Assembly: GCA_026983935.1 (NCBI GenBank)
Contig: JALSTC010000783.1
Span: forward strand, 1 to 6,992
Length of the DNA: 6,992 nucleotides
Direction of reading: 5' to 3'
Origin: Ardenticatenia bacterium
GTDB taxonomy: Bacteria > Chloroflexota > Anaerolineae > Aggregatilineales > Ch27
The stretch's first letter is position 1; every line of letters begins with the position of its first letter. The position numbers and the translations under genes are program-made. Below the pieces are notes generated by a model. That model did not search any database. It worked only from the letters and a program-made list of their open reading frames with translations, and was not told the origin of the DNA. This document shows, piece by piece, positions 1 through 5,833 of the stretch.

Positions 1-333
1 CCCCGTCGCCACGATACCGATCCCGGCGAAGACCGTCAGGAAGCGCTTTTTGCCGCGCATCACGTCGGAGATTGTGCCCAGAATCGGGGAAAGGATGGCC
101 GCGATGAAGAGCGCGATGCTCAGGCCGATGCTCCAGTACTGCGTGGCGACGGCAGGGCTGGGCAGGGTTGCCCCGGCGACCTGACTGTAATAAGCGGGCA
201 GCACCGCTGCCAGAATGGTCGTGGCGAAAGCGGAGTTGGCCCAGTCGTACATCGTCCAGGCCCAGATGCGGCGTTTGTACGTACGTTCGTCCAGGTCTGC
301 CAGCCGGGCGCTGGCCTGTGTGGTGGCAGTCAT
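1..333 (-). CDS. UMF1/Atg22-like MFS transporter, N-terminal part (cut by left edge)
   Basis: This is the first 111 codons of a membrane transporter read leftward from ATG at 333-331; the C-terminal part lies outside the window. The translation begins MTATTQASARLADLDERTYK. At residues 28-36 it carries MYDWANSAF, the hallmark at the start of the first membrane helix in the UMF1/Atg22-like branch of the major facilitator superfamily. Hydrophobic helices follow at about 34-50 and 66-84. A GTISDVMRGKKRF segment at about 85-97 matches the MFS loop between helices 2 and 3. A GGAG Shine-Dalgarno lies about 8 bases upstream of the start. Fungal Atg22 exports amino acids from the vacuole; the substrate of bacterial members is mostly unknown, so none is given here. 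It diverges from the sugar operon and need not share its function. Family assignment is firm; role is open. Confidence 0.85.
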   Translation of the reverse strand, partial: MTATTQASARLADLDERTYKRRIWAWTMYDWANSAFATTILAAVLPAYYSQVAGATLPSPAVATQYWSIGLSIALFIAAILSPILGTISDVMRGKKRFLTVFAGIGIVATG

Positions 334-360
334 TGTCTCGCTCCAGAAAGGCAATCGTTA

Positions 361-585
361 TCAATACTGCCTGCATTCTAAGCCTTCCGGCGGTAAAGGC
401 AAAATGGGCACGCAGCGGCCCGGCCCCCCATCACGCGCGATCTCATCTGACAGCCGCTCGATTTCCGGGAGGGAGAGGTGAGAAAGTTCCTGGAGCTGCA
501 ACTGCGTGGCAGCGGTTTGCAGGCTGCCTGCCGTTCTGATGGAAGCTTCCCTGTATGCTGGCGACATGTCTTCCAATGCTGGCAT
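361..585 (-). CDS. Possible small hypothetical protein upstream of the MFS gene
   Basis: A 74-codon reading frame runs leftward from ATG at 585 to TGA at 361-363, ending 27 bases before the MFS start codon. A GAGGG Shine-Dalgarno-like sequence lies 8 bases upstream of the ATG, and the next in-frame stop upstream is near 668 with no better start between. The first 50 residues look like soluble helical protein, with a run LSLPEIERLSDEIARD that is amphipathic and uses codons like those of the neighbouring genes. The C-terminal 20 residues, rich in Pro, Gly and Cys, look less protein-like, so the end could be frameshifted or truncated. I do not recognise a family. Position and strand suggest co-transcription with the transporter. 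It could also be a chance frame in the control region. Confidence 0.42.
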   Translation of the reverse strand: MPALEDMSPAYREASIRTAGSLQTAATQLQLQELSHLSLPEIERLSDEIARDGGPGRCVPILPLPPEGLECRQY

Positions 586-717
586 AGCTGCGACCCTCGC
601 CGCCCAACTGCTGTACCCCGCGCGAATAATCTGGAGAAGCGCCGATGGTGACCGGTGGAACCGTTATCCGGGCACAGAACGTTTATCAATTCTAAATACA
701 GCCCCAATTTGCATCCG

Positions 718-745
718 ATTATAGGGGAGATGGACCGCTGCGCAA
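718..745 (-). promoter_or_regulatory. Candidate minus-strand promoter for the small ORF and MFS gene
   Basis: On the minus strand a perfect TATAAT (723-718) is preceded, after a 16-base spacer, by TTGCGC (745-740), which matches the sigma-70 -35 consensus at three of six positions. Transcription would start near 711, leaving about 126 bases of leader before the small ORF at 585. The perfect -10 box in otherwise GC-rich DNA and its correct orientation favour it; the weak -35 and lack of any experimental support limit confidence. Confidence 0.4.
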
Positions 746-863
746 CCTGAGCACCGGGTACAGGCTGTGCCGCATTGCCCCACAGAAGCAGGGCATGCTG
801 GCTTTAACAGCAGGGCCGACTGTGTTCCGATTCGCAGACATCCATGCATTGCAGCCCGCCATT

Positions 864-892
864 TTGCAATCTTTGGGCAGATTTTGTATCAT
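864..892 (+). promoter_or_regulatory. Candidate promoter of the sugar operon
   Basis: TTGCAA (864-869) and TATCAT (887-892) match the sigma-70 -35 and -10 boxes at 4/6 and 5/6 positions and are separated by exactly 17 bases. The predicted start of transcription falls near 898-900, at the left end of the 16-bp palindrome. This would give a leader of about 190 bases before the binding-protein gene. The AT-rich setting and correct spacing support it. Confidence 0.5.
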
Positions 893-898
893 AAAAGT

Positions 899-914
899 AA
901 TTCGTGAACGAATT
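899..914. promoter_or_regulatory. Palindromic operator candidate over the transcription start
   Basis: AATTCGTGAACGAATT has two perfect 7-base arms (AATTCGT and ACGAATT) around a 2-base centre. It lies directly downstream of the candidate -10 box, where a bound repressor would block initiation, as is common for sugar-responsive LacI, GntR or ROK regulators. No regulator gene is in the window and I cannot assign the family. The half-sequence CGAATT recurs at 950-955, and TCCGAA occurs at 948-953 and 963-968, so further half-sites may be present. Confidence 0.45.
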
Positions 915-950
915 GGACATTTTCTGGCCGCAAATGATTATTTGTTGTCC
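915..950 (+). promoter_or_regulatory. Weak hairpin in the operon leader
   Basis: GGACA (915-919) pairs with TGTCC (946-950), and inside this CAAAT (931-935) pairs with ATTTG (940-944) around a GATT loop. The bases between are mostly unpaired on the left side, so the structure is modest. Alone it is not convincing as a regulator, but it directly precedes the stronger hairpin at 969-999. Confidence 0.25.
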
Positions 951-968
951 GAATTAATCAAATCCGAA

Positions 969-999
969 CCGGTCAAACTTCCCCTGCAGGAATGACCGG
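969..999 (+). promoter_or_regulatory. 5' leader hairpin with loop complementary to downstream leader
   Basis: CCGGTCA (969-975) pairs perfectly with TGACCGG (993-999). Inside, TTCC (979-982) can pair with GGAA (989-992). Alternatively the segment TTCCCCT (979-985) is exactly complementary to AGGGGAA (1012-1018), which lies just before the AAGGAGG ribosome binding sequence at 1018-1024. Loop pairing and inner-stem pairing are mutually exclusive, which is the geometry of a pseudoknot or switch. No T-run follows, so it is not a terminator. It matches no riboswitch class that I recognise. Confidence 0.4.
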
Positions 1000-1027
1000 G
1001 TATCGTTTACAAGGGGAAAGGAGGAGG

Positions 1028-1075
1028 ATGCCAACAACTTCAAGAGATACGCACTCGTCTTCTATTCAAGATTAA
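1028..1075 (+). CDS. Possible 15-residue leader peptide
   Basis: ATG at 1028 opens a frame encoding MPTTSRDTHSSSIQD that ends at TAA 1073-1075. A very strong purine-rich Shine-Dalgarno (AAGGAGG, 1018-1024) precedes it at a short spacing of 3 bases. The stop codon overlaps the AAGGAGA that serves the binding-protein gene (1074-1080), so a terminating ribosome would sit on that site. The peptide is rich in Ser and Thr. It could act by translational coupling, or the ATG may be a by-product of a second purine-rich ribosome-loading site. It is out of frame with the next gene. Confidence 0.35.
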   Translation: MPTTSRDTHSSSIQD

Positions 1076-1086
1076 GGAGATATACC

Positions 1087-2070
1087 GTGTCAAAAAGACT
1101 GGCTCTAGTTCTCGTCACCACGTTGGTACTCGCCTCAGCACTTCCCGCTGTTACGGCACAGGATGATACACTTGTGATCGGCTTCCTGCCGGGCGTGGTT
1201 GATCCTTTTTATCAGGTGATGCAGCTCGGTGTTGAGGCGGCAGCCGAAGACATGGGCGTCGAGGTCGTGACGCAGATCCCTCCCACCTGGGGCGTTGAAG
1301 TTCAGACGCCAATTCTGGATGCAATGGTCGCACGCGGCGATCTTGACTACATCATCATTGCCCCGACCGATAAAGATCAGATGGTAGGCCCGCTGGAAGC
1401 TGCCCGCGATGCAGGCATCGGCGTGATCACCGTGGACACCTTCCTGGGCGATGGCGACTACGTCAATGGCCCCGTCACCTTCCCGATCAGCTACATCGGC
1501 TCGGACAATGTCGAGGGCGGGCGCATTGCGGCGCGCGGCCTGGCAGAGGCGATTGGCGGCGAGGGTAGGGTCTACATCAATTCGACCAACCCCAATGTCA
1601 GTTCTGTTGAAGGGCGCGTCATTGGCTTCACCGAAGTGATGGAAAACGAGTATCCTGATATCGAGATCGTTGGTGTGGACTTCAACCTCGACGATATGAA
1701 CACCGCCGTCTCCCAGACCGCCGCAGTGCTTGAACGTGTCCCCGATCTGGCGGGCGTGTTTGGCACGAACGTGTTCAGCGCCCAGGGTGCCGGTACAGCC
1801 GTCATCAATGCCGGGCTGGGTGGCGAGGTTCAGGTCGTTGCCTATGACGCCACACAGTTCGCGATTGAACAGCTACGCGAGGGCGTGATCAGCCTGGTGC
1901 TGGCACAGAAGCCGTTTGATATGGGCTACATGGCCGTGCAGTTTGCCGTGGCCGATGCCGCCGGCGTGACCAGCCTGCCGCGCCGCGTGCAGACCGGCTT
2001 TGCGATCATCAACATTGATAATGTGGATGATCCGGAGGTCGCCCGCTTTATCTACCAGGTGCCTGAGTAA
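1087..2070 (+). CDS. Sugar ABC transporter substrate-binding protein (ribose-type)
   Basis: This 327-residue protein is the extracytoplasmic sugar receptor of the importer encoded by the next two genes. It starts at GTG 1087 with AAGGAGA (1074-1080) six bases upstream. A signal peptide is clear: SKR at 2-4, a hydrophobic core at 5-19 and a V-T-A cleavage site after Ala24. There is no lipobox cysteine, so it appears released rather than lipid-anchored. The mature part matches the periplasmic-binding-protein type 1 fold of the RbsB/Peripla_BP_4 family: IGFLPGVVDPFYQ near 31-43, VDTF at 116-119 and YIGSDN with the following GGRIAA at about 137-149. GTN at 226-228, YDAT at 253-256 and a C-terminal KPFDMGYMAVQ stretch complete the match. 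Ligand-contact residues of this family usually include such Asp and Asn positions, but the exact sugar cannot be read off. The hairpin after the stop probably raises its expression over the permease. Confidence 0.92.
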   Translation: MSKRLALVLVTTLVLASALPAVTAQDDTLVIGFLPGVVDPFYQVMQLGVEAAAEDMGVEVVTQIPPTWGVEVQTPILDAMVARGDLDYIIIAPTDKDQMVGPLEAARDAGIGVITVDTFLGDGDYVNGPVTFPISYIGSDNVEGGRIAARGLAEAIGGEGRVYINSTNPNVSSVEGRVIGFTEVMENEYPDIEIVGVDFNLDDMNTAVSQTAAVLERVPDLAGVFGTNVFSAQGAGTAVINAGLGGEVQVVAYDATQFAIEQLREGVISLVLAQKPFDMGYMAVQFAVADAAGVTSLPRRVQTGFAIINIDNVDDPEVARFIYQVPE

Positions 2071-2094
2071 ATCCAGGACGAAATCGCCACCCAA

Positions 2095-2127
2095 CCGGAG
2101 ATGCTGTAAACAGCATCTCCGGGTTTT
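2095..2127 (+). terminator. Terminator-like hairpin between binding protein and permease
   Basis: CCGGAGATGCTG (2095-2106) and CAGCATCTCCGG (2111-2122) form a perfect 12-bp stem with a TAAA loop, followed by GTTTTC. The stem is strong and the T-run short (four), so it may terminate partially and also protect the upstream mRNA from 3' decay. Such hairpins after binding-protein genes are a known way to make more receptor than membrane components. The permease start lies 22 bases downstream with no clear promoter between, so read-through is expected. Confidence 0.75.
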
Positions 2128-2148
2128 CATACATAAGGAGATAGCTGG

Positions 2149-3294
2149 ATGGCCGTTGGGGAGCAAGAAATCATAAATAACGGTGCCATGACCAGACAGC
2201 GGGAGCGGCGTAAGCAGCTTGTGCTTCTGCTGAGCCGCATCTGGGCCTGGGTGTTCCTGGGCATCATGATTGTATTCTTTATCATCACGGTTCAGCTTTC
2301 CAGTGGTGGTACAGTTAACTTCTTGACGGTCCGCAATTCACAGAACATCCTGGTCGCGATCACCTCTGTCCTTTTGCTGGGGCTGGGGCAGACGTTTGTC
2401 ATCATCGCCGCAGGTATCGATCTGTCGGTTGGCTGGATGATGAGCCTGGCGTCGGTGCTTTCCGCGCTGGCGATCCGCGACTCGTTTAATGCCGGGCAGC
2501 CTTTGTTCGCGGCGGTTGTGATCGGTTTTCTTGCTGCTATAGCGGGGGCCGTGGTGGTGGGGTTTTTCAACGGCGTCATCATCGCCAAGCTCAACGTCCC
2601 GGCCTTCATTGTCACACTGGGCAGTTCGTTCATCGTGCGCGGCATCGCGCTGCTGCTCTCCGATAACACCACGGTGATCGGCCTGCCGCCGGGGGTGCGT
2701 GACTATGGCAACAACGCCTTGCTTTACTGGATCAGCGGCGAGGGAGGTGGGTTGTATTTTCTCAATCGTCCCGATGTGAGCGGTGAGATGCTGCGCCGCA
2801 TGGATCGCATTCTGCCCTACCCCGTTATCCTGACGGCAGTTGTCGTGGCGATTGCTATTTTCCTCCTGCGGCGGACGCAGTTTGGGCGGCACACCTATGC
2901 CATCGGCGGCAATATGGAAGCAGCCGTGCGGGCCGGTATCCCGGTTGATCGTCATCTCATCATGCTGTACATCCTCTCCGCCAGTACAGCGGGCATCGCC
3001 GGTTTCCTGTCAACCCTGCGCTTCACTGCCGGATCGGCGGTCATTGGCGATCCTTTGCTGCTGTCGTCAATCGCCGCGGTCATCATCGGCGGCGTGAGTC
3101 TGTTTGGCGGCGCGGGCACGGTGATAGGCACGGTTATCGGCGCGCTGATTATTGCGGTGCTGACGACCGGGCTGGTGATGCTGAATGTACAGCCGTTTTG
3201 GCAGTTCATTGTCGTCGGATTCGTGGTCATCCTGGCAGTGCTGATTGACCAGTCACGCGATCTGATTATGGGCCGGATGGAAACAACAGGGTAG
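2149..3294 (+). CDS. Sugar ABC transporter permease (RbsC/BPD_transp_2 type)
   Basis: A 381-residue integral membrane protein forms the transport channel with the ATPase encoded next. ATG 2149 has AAGGAG (2135-2140) eight bases upstream; Met14 (2188) is a possible but less supported start. Hydrophobic segments lie at roughly 30-51, 68-89, 95-108, 117-145, 152-170, 224-243, 270-288, 302-345 (more than one helix) and 350-368. AAGIDLSVG at 87-95 is the signature of the ribose/galactose/xylose permease family. A YAIGGNMEAAVRAGIPV stretch matches the cytoplasmic coupling region, and a late GGVSLFGGAGTVIGT loop is also typical. It is longer than E. coli RbsC (321 residues) because of an N-terminal tail and a polar insert at about 173-224 containing an EGGG run. 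It belongs to the operon, with 10 bases to the next start. Confidence 0.93.
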   Translation: MAVGEQEIINNGAMTRQRERRKQLVLLLSRIWAWVFLGIMIVFFIITVQLSSGGTVNFLTVRNSQNILVAITSVLLLGLGQTFVIIAAGIDLSVGWMMSLASVLSALAIRDSFNAGQPLFAAVVIGFLAAIAGAVVVGFFNGVIIAKLNVPAFIVTLGSSFIVRGIALLLSDNTTVIGLPPGVRDYGNNALLYWISGEGGGLYFLNRPDVSGEMLRRMDRILPYPVILTAVVVAIAIFLLRRTQFGRHTYAIGGNMEAAVRAGIPVDRHLIMLYILSASTAGIAGFLSTLRFTAGSAVIGDPLLLSSIAAVIIGGVSLFGGAGTVIGTVIGALIIAVLTTGLVMLNVQPFWQFIVVGFVVILAVLIDQSRDLIMGRMETTG

Positions 3295-3304
3295 GGTATA
3301 CACC

Positions 3305-4111
3305 ATGGAACCTGCAATGGCTGAATCTGAGAATAATGGACAGCAGGGCGAACCGATCCTCCGTATTCGCCAGTTGGTGAAGCGCTTCGGCGGGCTGGTC
3401 GCTGTGAACAAGGTGGACATGGATGTTTACCCGGGCGAGGTCGTTGGTCTGGTCGGGGACAACGCCGCCGGGAAGTCCACCTTGATCAAGTGTGTTTCCG
3501 GGGTCTATCAGCCGGACGGGGGTGAAATCTACTTTGAGGGGCGGCGTGTGCGTTTCACGCGCCCGATGGAGGCGCGTGATGCGGGCATCGAGACTATCTA
3601 CCAGGACCTGGCGCTGGCGGGTAACCTGAGTGTCAGCGCCAATATTTTCCTGGGGCGAGAAGTCAAGAAGCGCTACCTCGGCGGCCTTATCAGGACGCTG
3701 GATGAAGACTATATGCACGCCGAATCACAAAAAGTAATGGATAAGTTCAATATCCGCATCCCGGACTTCTCCCAGGAAATCGAGACCCTGTCCGGCGGGC
3801 AGCGTCAGGCCGTGGCCATCGCGCGTGCGCTTTACTGGAGAGCCAAGCTGATGATCATGGATGAGCCGACCAATAATCTGGGTGTTGTGGAGCAGCGCCA
3901 GGTGCTGGAACTCATCCAGGAACTGCGACAGCAGGGCGTCCCGGTTATCCTGATCAGCCACACCCTGCCGGACGTCTTTGCCGTGGCCGACCGCATTGTG
4001 GTGCTTCACCGCGGATTTAAGGTCACGGAAAAGAAGGCTTCTGAGACAGACAGCCAGGAAATCGTGCAGTACATGGTGGGCGCGCTCGACGATAACCGTG
4101 TGCTTGCCTGA
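3305..4111 (+). CDS. Sugar ABC transporter ATP-binding protein, single ABC domain
   Basis: This 268-residue cytoplasmic ATPase powers the importer. All nucleotide-binding motifs are visible: Walker A GDNAAGKST (51-59), Q-loop Gln100 in IYQD, signature LSGGQRQ (162-168), Walker B LMIMDEP (182-188) with catalytic Glu187, and H-loop His219 in LISHT. Ala at position 55, where many relatives have Gly before the GKST, still fits the GxxxxGKST pattern. RbsA, MglA and XylG of E. coli are double-length with two ABC domains. This one has a single domain, as in FrcA-type fructose importers, so it probably works as a homodimer. ATG 3305 follows the permease stop by 10 bases, with AGGG eight bases upstream that overlaps the permease stop. 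Met6 (3320) is an alternative start. The sugar is not determined by this subunit. Confidence 0.93.
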   Translation: MEPAMAESENNGQQGEPILRIRQLVKRFGGLVAVNKVDMDVYPGEVVGLVGDNAAGKSTLIKCVSGVYQPDGGEIYFEGRRVRFTRPMEARDAGIETIYQDLALAGNLSVSANIFLGREVKKRYLGGLIRTLDEDYMHAESQKVMDKFNIRIPDFSQEIETLSGGQRQAVAIARALYWRAKLMIMDEPTNNLGVVEQRQVLELIQELRQQGVPVILISHTLPDVFAVADRIVVLHRGFKVTEKKASETDSQEIVQYMVGALDDNRVLA

Positions 4112-4162
4112 AAAGCTGGCAGATACGCCCGGAGATTTTCCTCATGACAAAGGCAGGTACTG

Positions 4163-5827
4163 TTGGCAGAACACACGGCGGGGCTGGTTGACTTTTCCAA
4201 TATAGAGACATATCCCCTGCGCCAGCGCCGCAATCTGGTGCATATGGCCGATCTTGTCGCGGTGGATGCGCCGCCTCCACCTTTTGACAGCCCGGAGCTG
4301 CGCGAGGTGGCCGAGCGGGTGATCGCTGCGCGGCAGGCAGGCCGCCCCGTGATCTGGATGATGGGCGGCCACGTGATCAAGTCGGGCCTGTCCCGCCTGC
4401 TGATCGATTTGATGGCGCGCGGCATCGTCACCCATGTTGCCGGCAACGGGGCAGTTTCGATTCATGATTTTGAGCTGGCGATGATCGGTGAAACCAGCGA
4501 GGACGTCGCGGCGACCATCGAAGACGGCACTTTTGGCATGGCCGATGAAACCGGGCGTCTGATGAACAGGGCCATCCAGCAGGGCGCACGTGATGGGCTG
4601 GGCTACGGGGCGTCCATTGGCCGTTTCATCGCCGAAAATCCAGCGGTTTTCCCCTTTCGTGAGGTGAACGTCCTCTACAATGCCTATCGTCTGGGTGTGC
4701 CCGCCACCATCCATGTGACAATGGGCACCGACATCATCCACCAGCATCCCACCGTGGATTTTGGCGCGCTGGGCGCGGCCAGCGGCGCGGATTTCCGGTT
4801 GTTCGTCACGTCGGTGAGCCAGCTTGAAGGGGGCGTTTTCCTGAACTTTGGCTCTGCCGTGACCGGGCCGGAAGTGTTCCTCAAGGCGCTGACCATCGTC
4901 CGCAATCTGAAGTACACCGTCGCGCACATCACCACCGCCAATTTTGATCTGATTTCGCTGGGCAAAGACTATCACAGCCGGGCTGGATATGATGACCCCA
5001 TCTACTACTACCGCCCGCGGAAAAACATCATCAACCGTCCCACGTCGCTGGGGGGGCGGGGCTACCATATCACCGGCGATCATCGGGTGACGATCCCGAA
5101 TCTGCATCATCTGGCTGTGGCTGCCCTGGACCGCGTCGAAATCCAGCCTGCCCCATCACCTGCCCTGCCGGAGAAGCTTCAGACGATTACCGAGGCGCTT
5201 GTGGCGCGGCAGCCCCTCCTGGAAGCGGTGATCCCGGACCTGCTGCGTGCTTTTCGGGCGCTGAGCCGCTGCTTCAAGGGCGGGGGAACGCTCTTCTTAT
5301 GCGGCAACGGCGGGAGCATGGCCGATGCGCTGCATATTTCCGGGGAGCTGCTGAAATCGTATGCCCGCCGCCGCCCACTGCCCCCGCGGCTGCGCGATCG
5401 TCTGGTCGCGCAGCCGGACGGCGAGCAGTTGGCTCGCAGTCTGGAGCCGGGCCGGCGGGTTGTCGTGCTGGGTGTGAATCCGTCCCTCTCCAGTGCGGTT
5501 GCCAACGATATGCCCGATCGGGACGTCAACCTGGCACAAGAACTGCTCGCGCTGGCCCGTCCGGGCGATGTGCTGCTGGGCATCAGCACCAGCGGCAACG
5601 CACAAAATGTTTACCGTGCCGGTCAGGTCGCCCGTGCCCTCAATTTGCCGGTGATCGCACTGACCGGGGAAGACGGCGGTAAGCTGGCGCGGCTCGCCGA
5701 CATCGCGATCCGCGCACCGGCACAGCGCACGGATCGCATCCAGGAACTGCACATCCTCTGCTACCACGCCCTGTGTGAAATGCTGGAAGAGACGTTTTTT
5801 GATGATGGCACGGTAGAAGCATTCTGA
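4163..5827 (+). CDS. Fusion of deoxyhypusine-synthase-like domain and GmhA-like SIS phosphosugar isomerase
   Basis: A 554-residue cytoplasmic protein joins two domains. Residues 9 to about 322 resemble bacterial deoxyhypusine-synthase-like proteins of unknown reaction. Landmarks are GGHVIK (68-73), NGAVSIHDFE (95-104), ETSEDVA (110-116), LNFGSAVTGPEVFLKAL (227-243) and TTANFD (257-262). The GGG-x-x-K-H active-site lysine motif of true deoxyhypusine synthase is not seen, so that activity is doubtful. A Pro/Ala-rich linker (about 326-336) leads to a SIS domain like GmhA, which converts sedoheptulose-7-phosphate to D-glycero-D-manno-heptose-7-phosphate. It keeps CGNGGS (380-385), Glu395, the sugar-phosphate loop STSGN (475-479), DRIQELH (524-530) and the catalytic His530. 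The start is TTG 4163 with AAAGG nine bases upstream; the frame is closed at 4145-4147, so no earlier ATG is available. Met28 is an alternative. The stop is 6 bases before the kinase gene. The combined reaction is unknown. Confidence 0.8.
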   Translation: MAEHTAGLVDFSNIETYPLRQRRNLVHMADLVAVDAPPPPFDSPELREVAERVIAARQAGRPVIWMMGGHVIKSGLSRLLIDLMARGIVTHVAGNGAVSIHDFELAMIGETSEDVAATIEDGTFGMADETGRLMNRAIQQGARDGLGYGASIGRFIAENPAVFPFREVNVLYNAYRLGVPATIHVTMGTDIIHQHPTVDFGALGAASGADFRLFVTSVSQLEGGVFLNFGSAVTGPEVFLKALTIVRNLKYTVAHITTANFDLISLGKDYHSRAGYDDPIYYYRPRKNIINRPTSLGGRGYHITGDHRVTIPNLHHLAVAALDRVEIQPAPSPALPEKLQTITEALVARQPLLEAVIPDLLRAFRALSRCFKGGGTLFLCGNGGSMADALHISGELLKSYARRRPLPPRLRDRLVAQPDGEQLARSLEPGRRVVVLGVNPSLSSAVANDMPDRDVNLAQELLALARPGDVLLGISTSGNAQNVYRAGQVARALNLPVIALTGEDGGKLARLADIAIRAPAQRTDRIQELHILCYHALCEMLEETFFDDGTVEAF

Positions 5828-5833
5828 TGAGGT

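Larger units (their letters stand above)
586..1086. other. Intergenic control region between divergent transcription units
   Basis: About 500 bases separate the minus-strand ORF at 361-585 from the binding-protein gene at 1087. From 586 to about 715 I see only probable minus-strand leader. The segment 718-745 holds a minus-strand promoter candidate, and 746-860 shows nothing I can name. From about 861 the base composition turns AT-rich and holds a plus-strand promoter candidate, a palindrome, two hairpins and a short leader ORF, each listed separately. No tRNA, transposon end or repeat array was found. Confidence 0.6.

Noticed and set aside
378..707. 109-codon minus-strand frame overlapping the candidate small gene
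   Set aside because: Its composition is rich in Arg, Ser and Cys, as in shadow frames. The frame at 361-585 reads more like protein and has a better ribosome site.
795..995. 66-codon plus-strand frame in the operon control region
   Set aside because: It spans the promoter, palindrome and leader hairpin, has no convincing ribosome binding site and resembles no family.
2338..2955. 205-codon minus-strand frame antisense to the permease gene
   Set aside because: Charged, low-complexity composition typical of the complement of membrane-protein codons; the permease on the plus strand is certain.
4088..4125. Possible terminator after the ATPase gene (TGCC/GGCA arms)
   Set aside because: Only a 4-bp stem with no T-run follows, so it is not credible; the operon probably continues through.
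4142..5110. 322-codon minus-strand frame antisense to the DHS-like domain
   Set aside because: It mirrors a clearly coding plus-strand region in GC-rich DNA, has His/Asp/Gly-rich composition and no recognisable motif.
4163..5131. Calling the N-terminal domain a true deoxyhypusine synthase
   Set aside because: The active-site lysine motif is not visible and the sugar-phosphate context does not fit eIF5A modification, so only a DHS-like label is kept.
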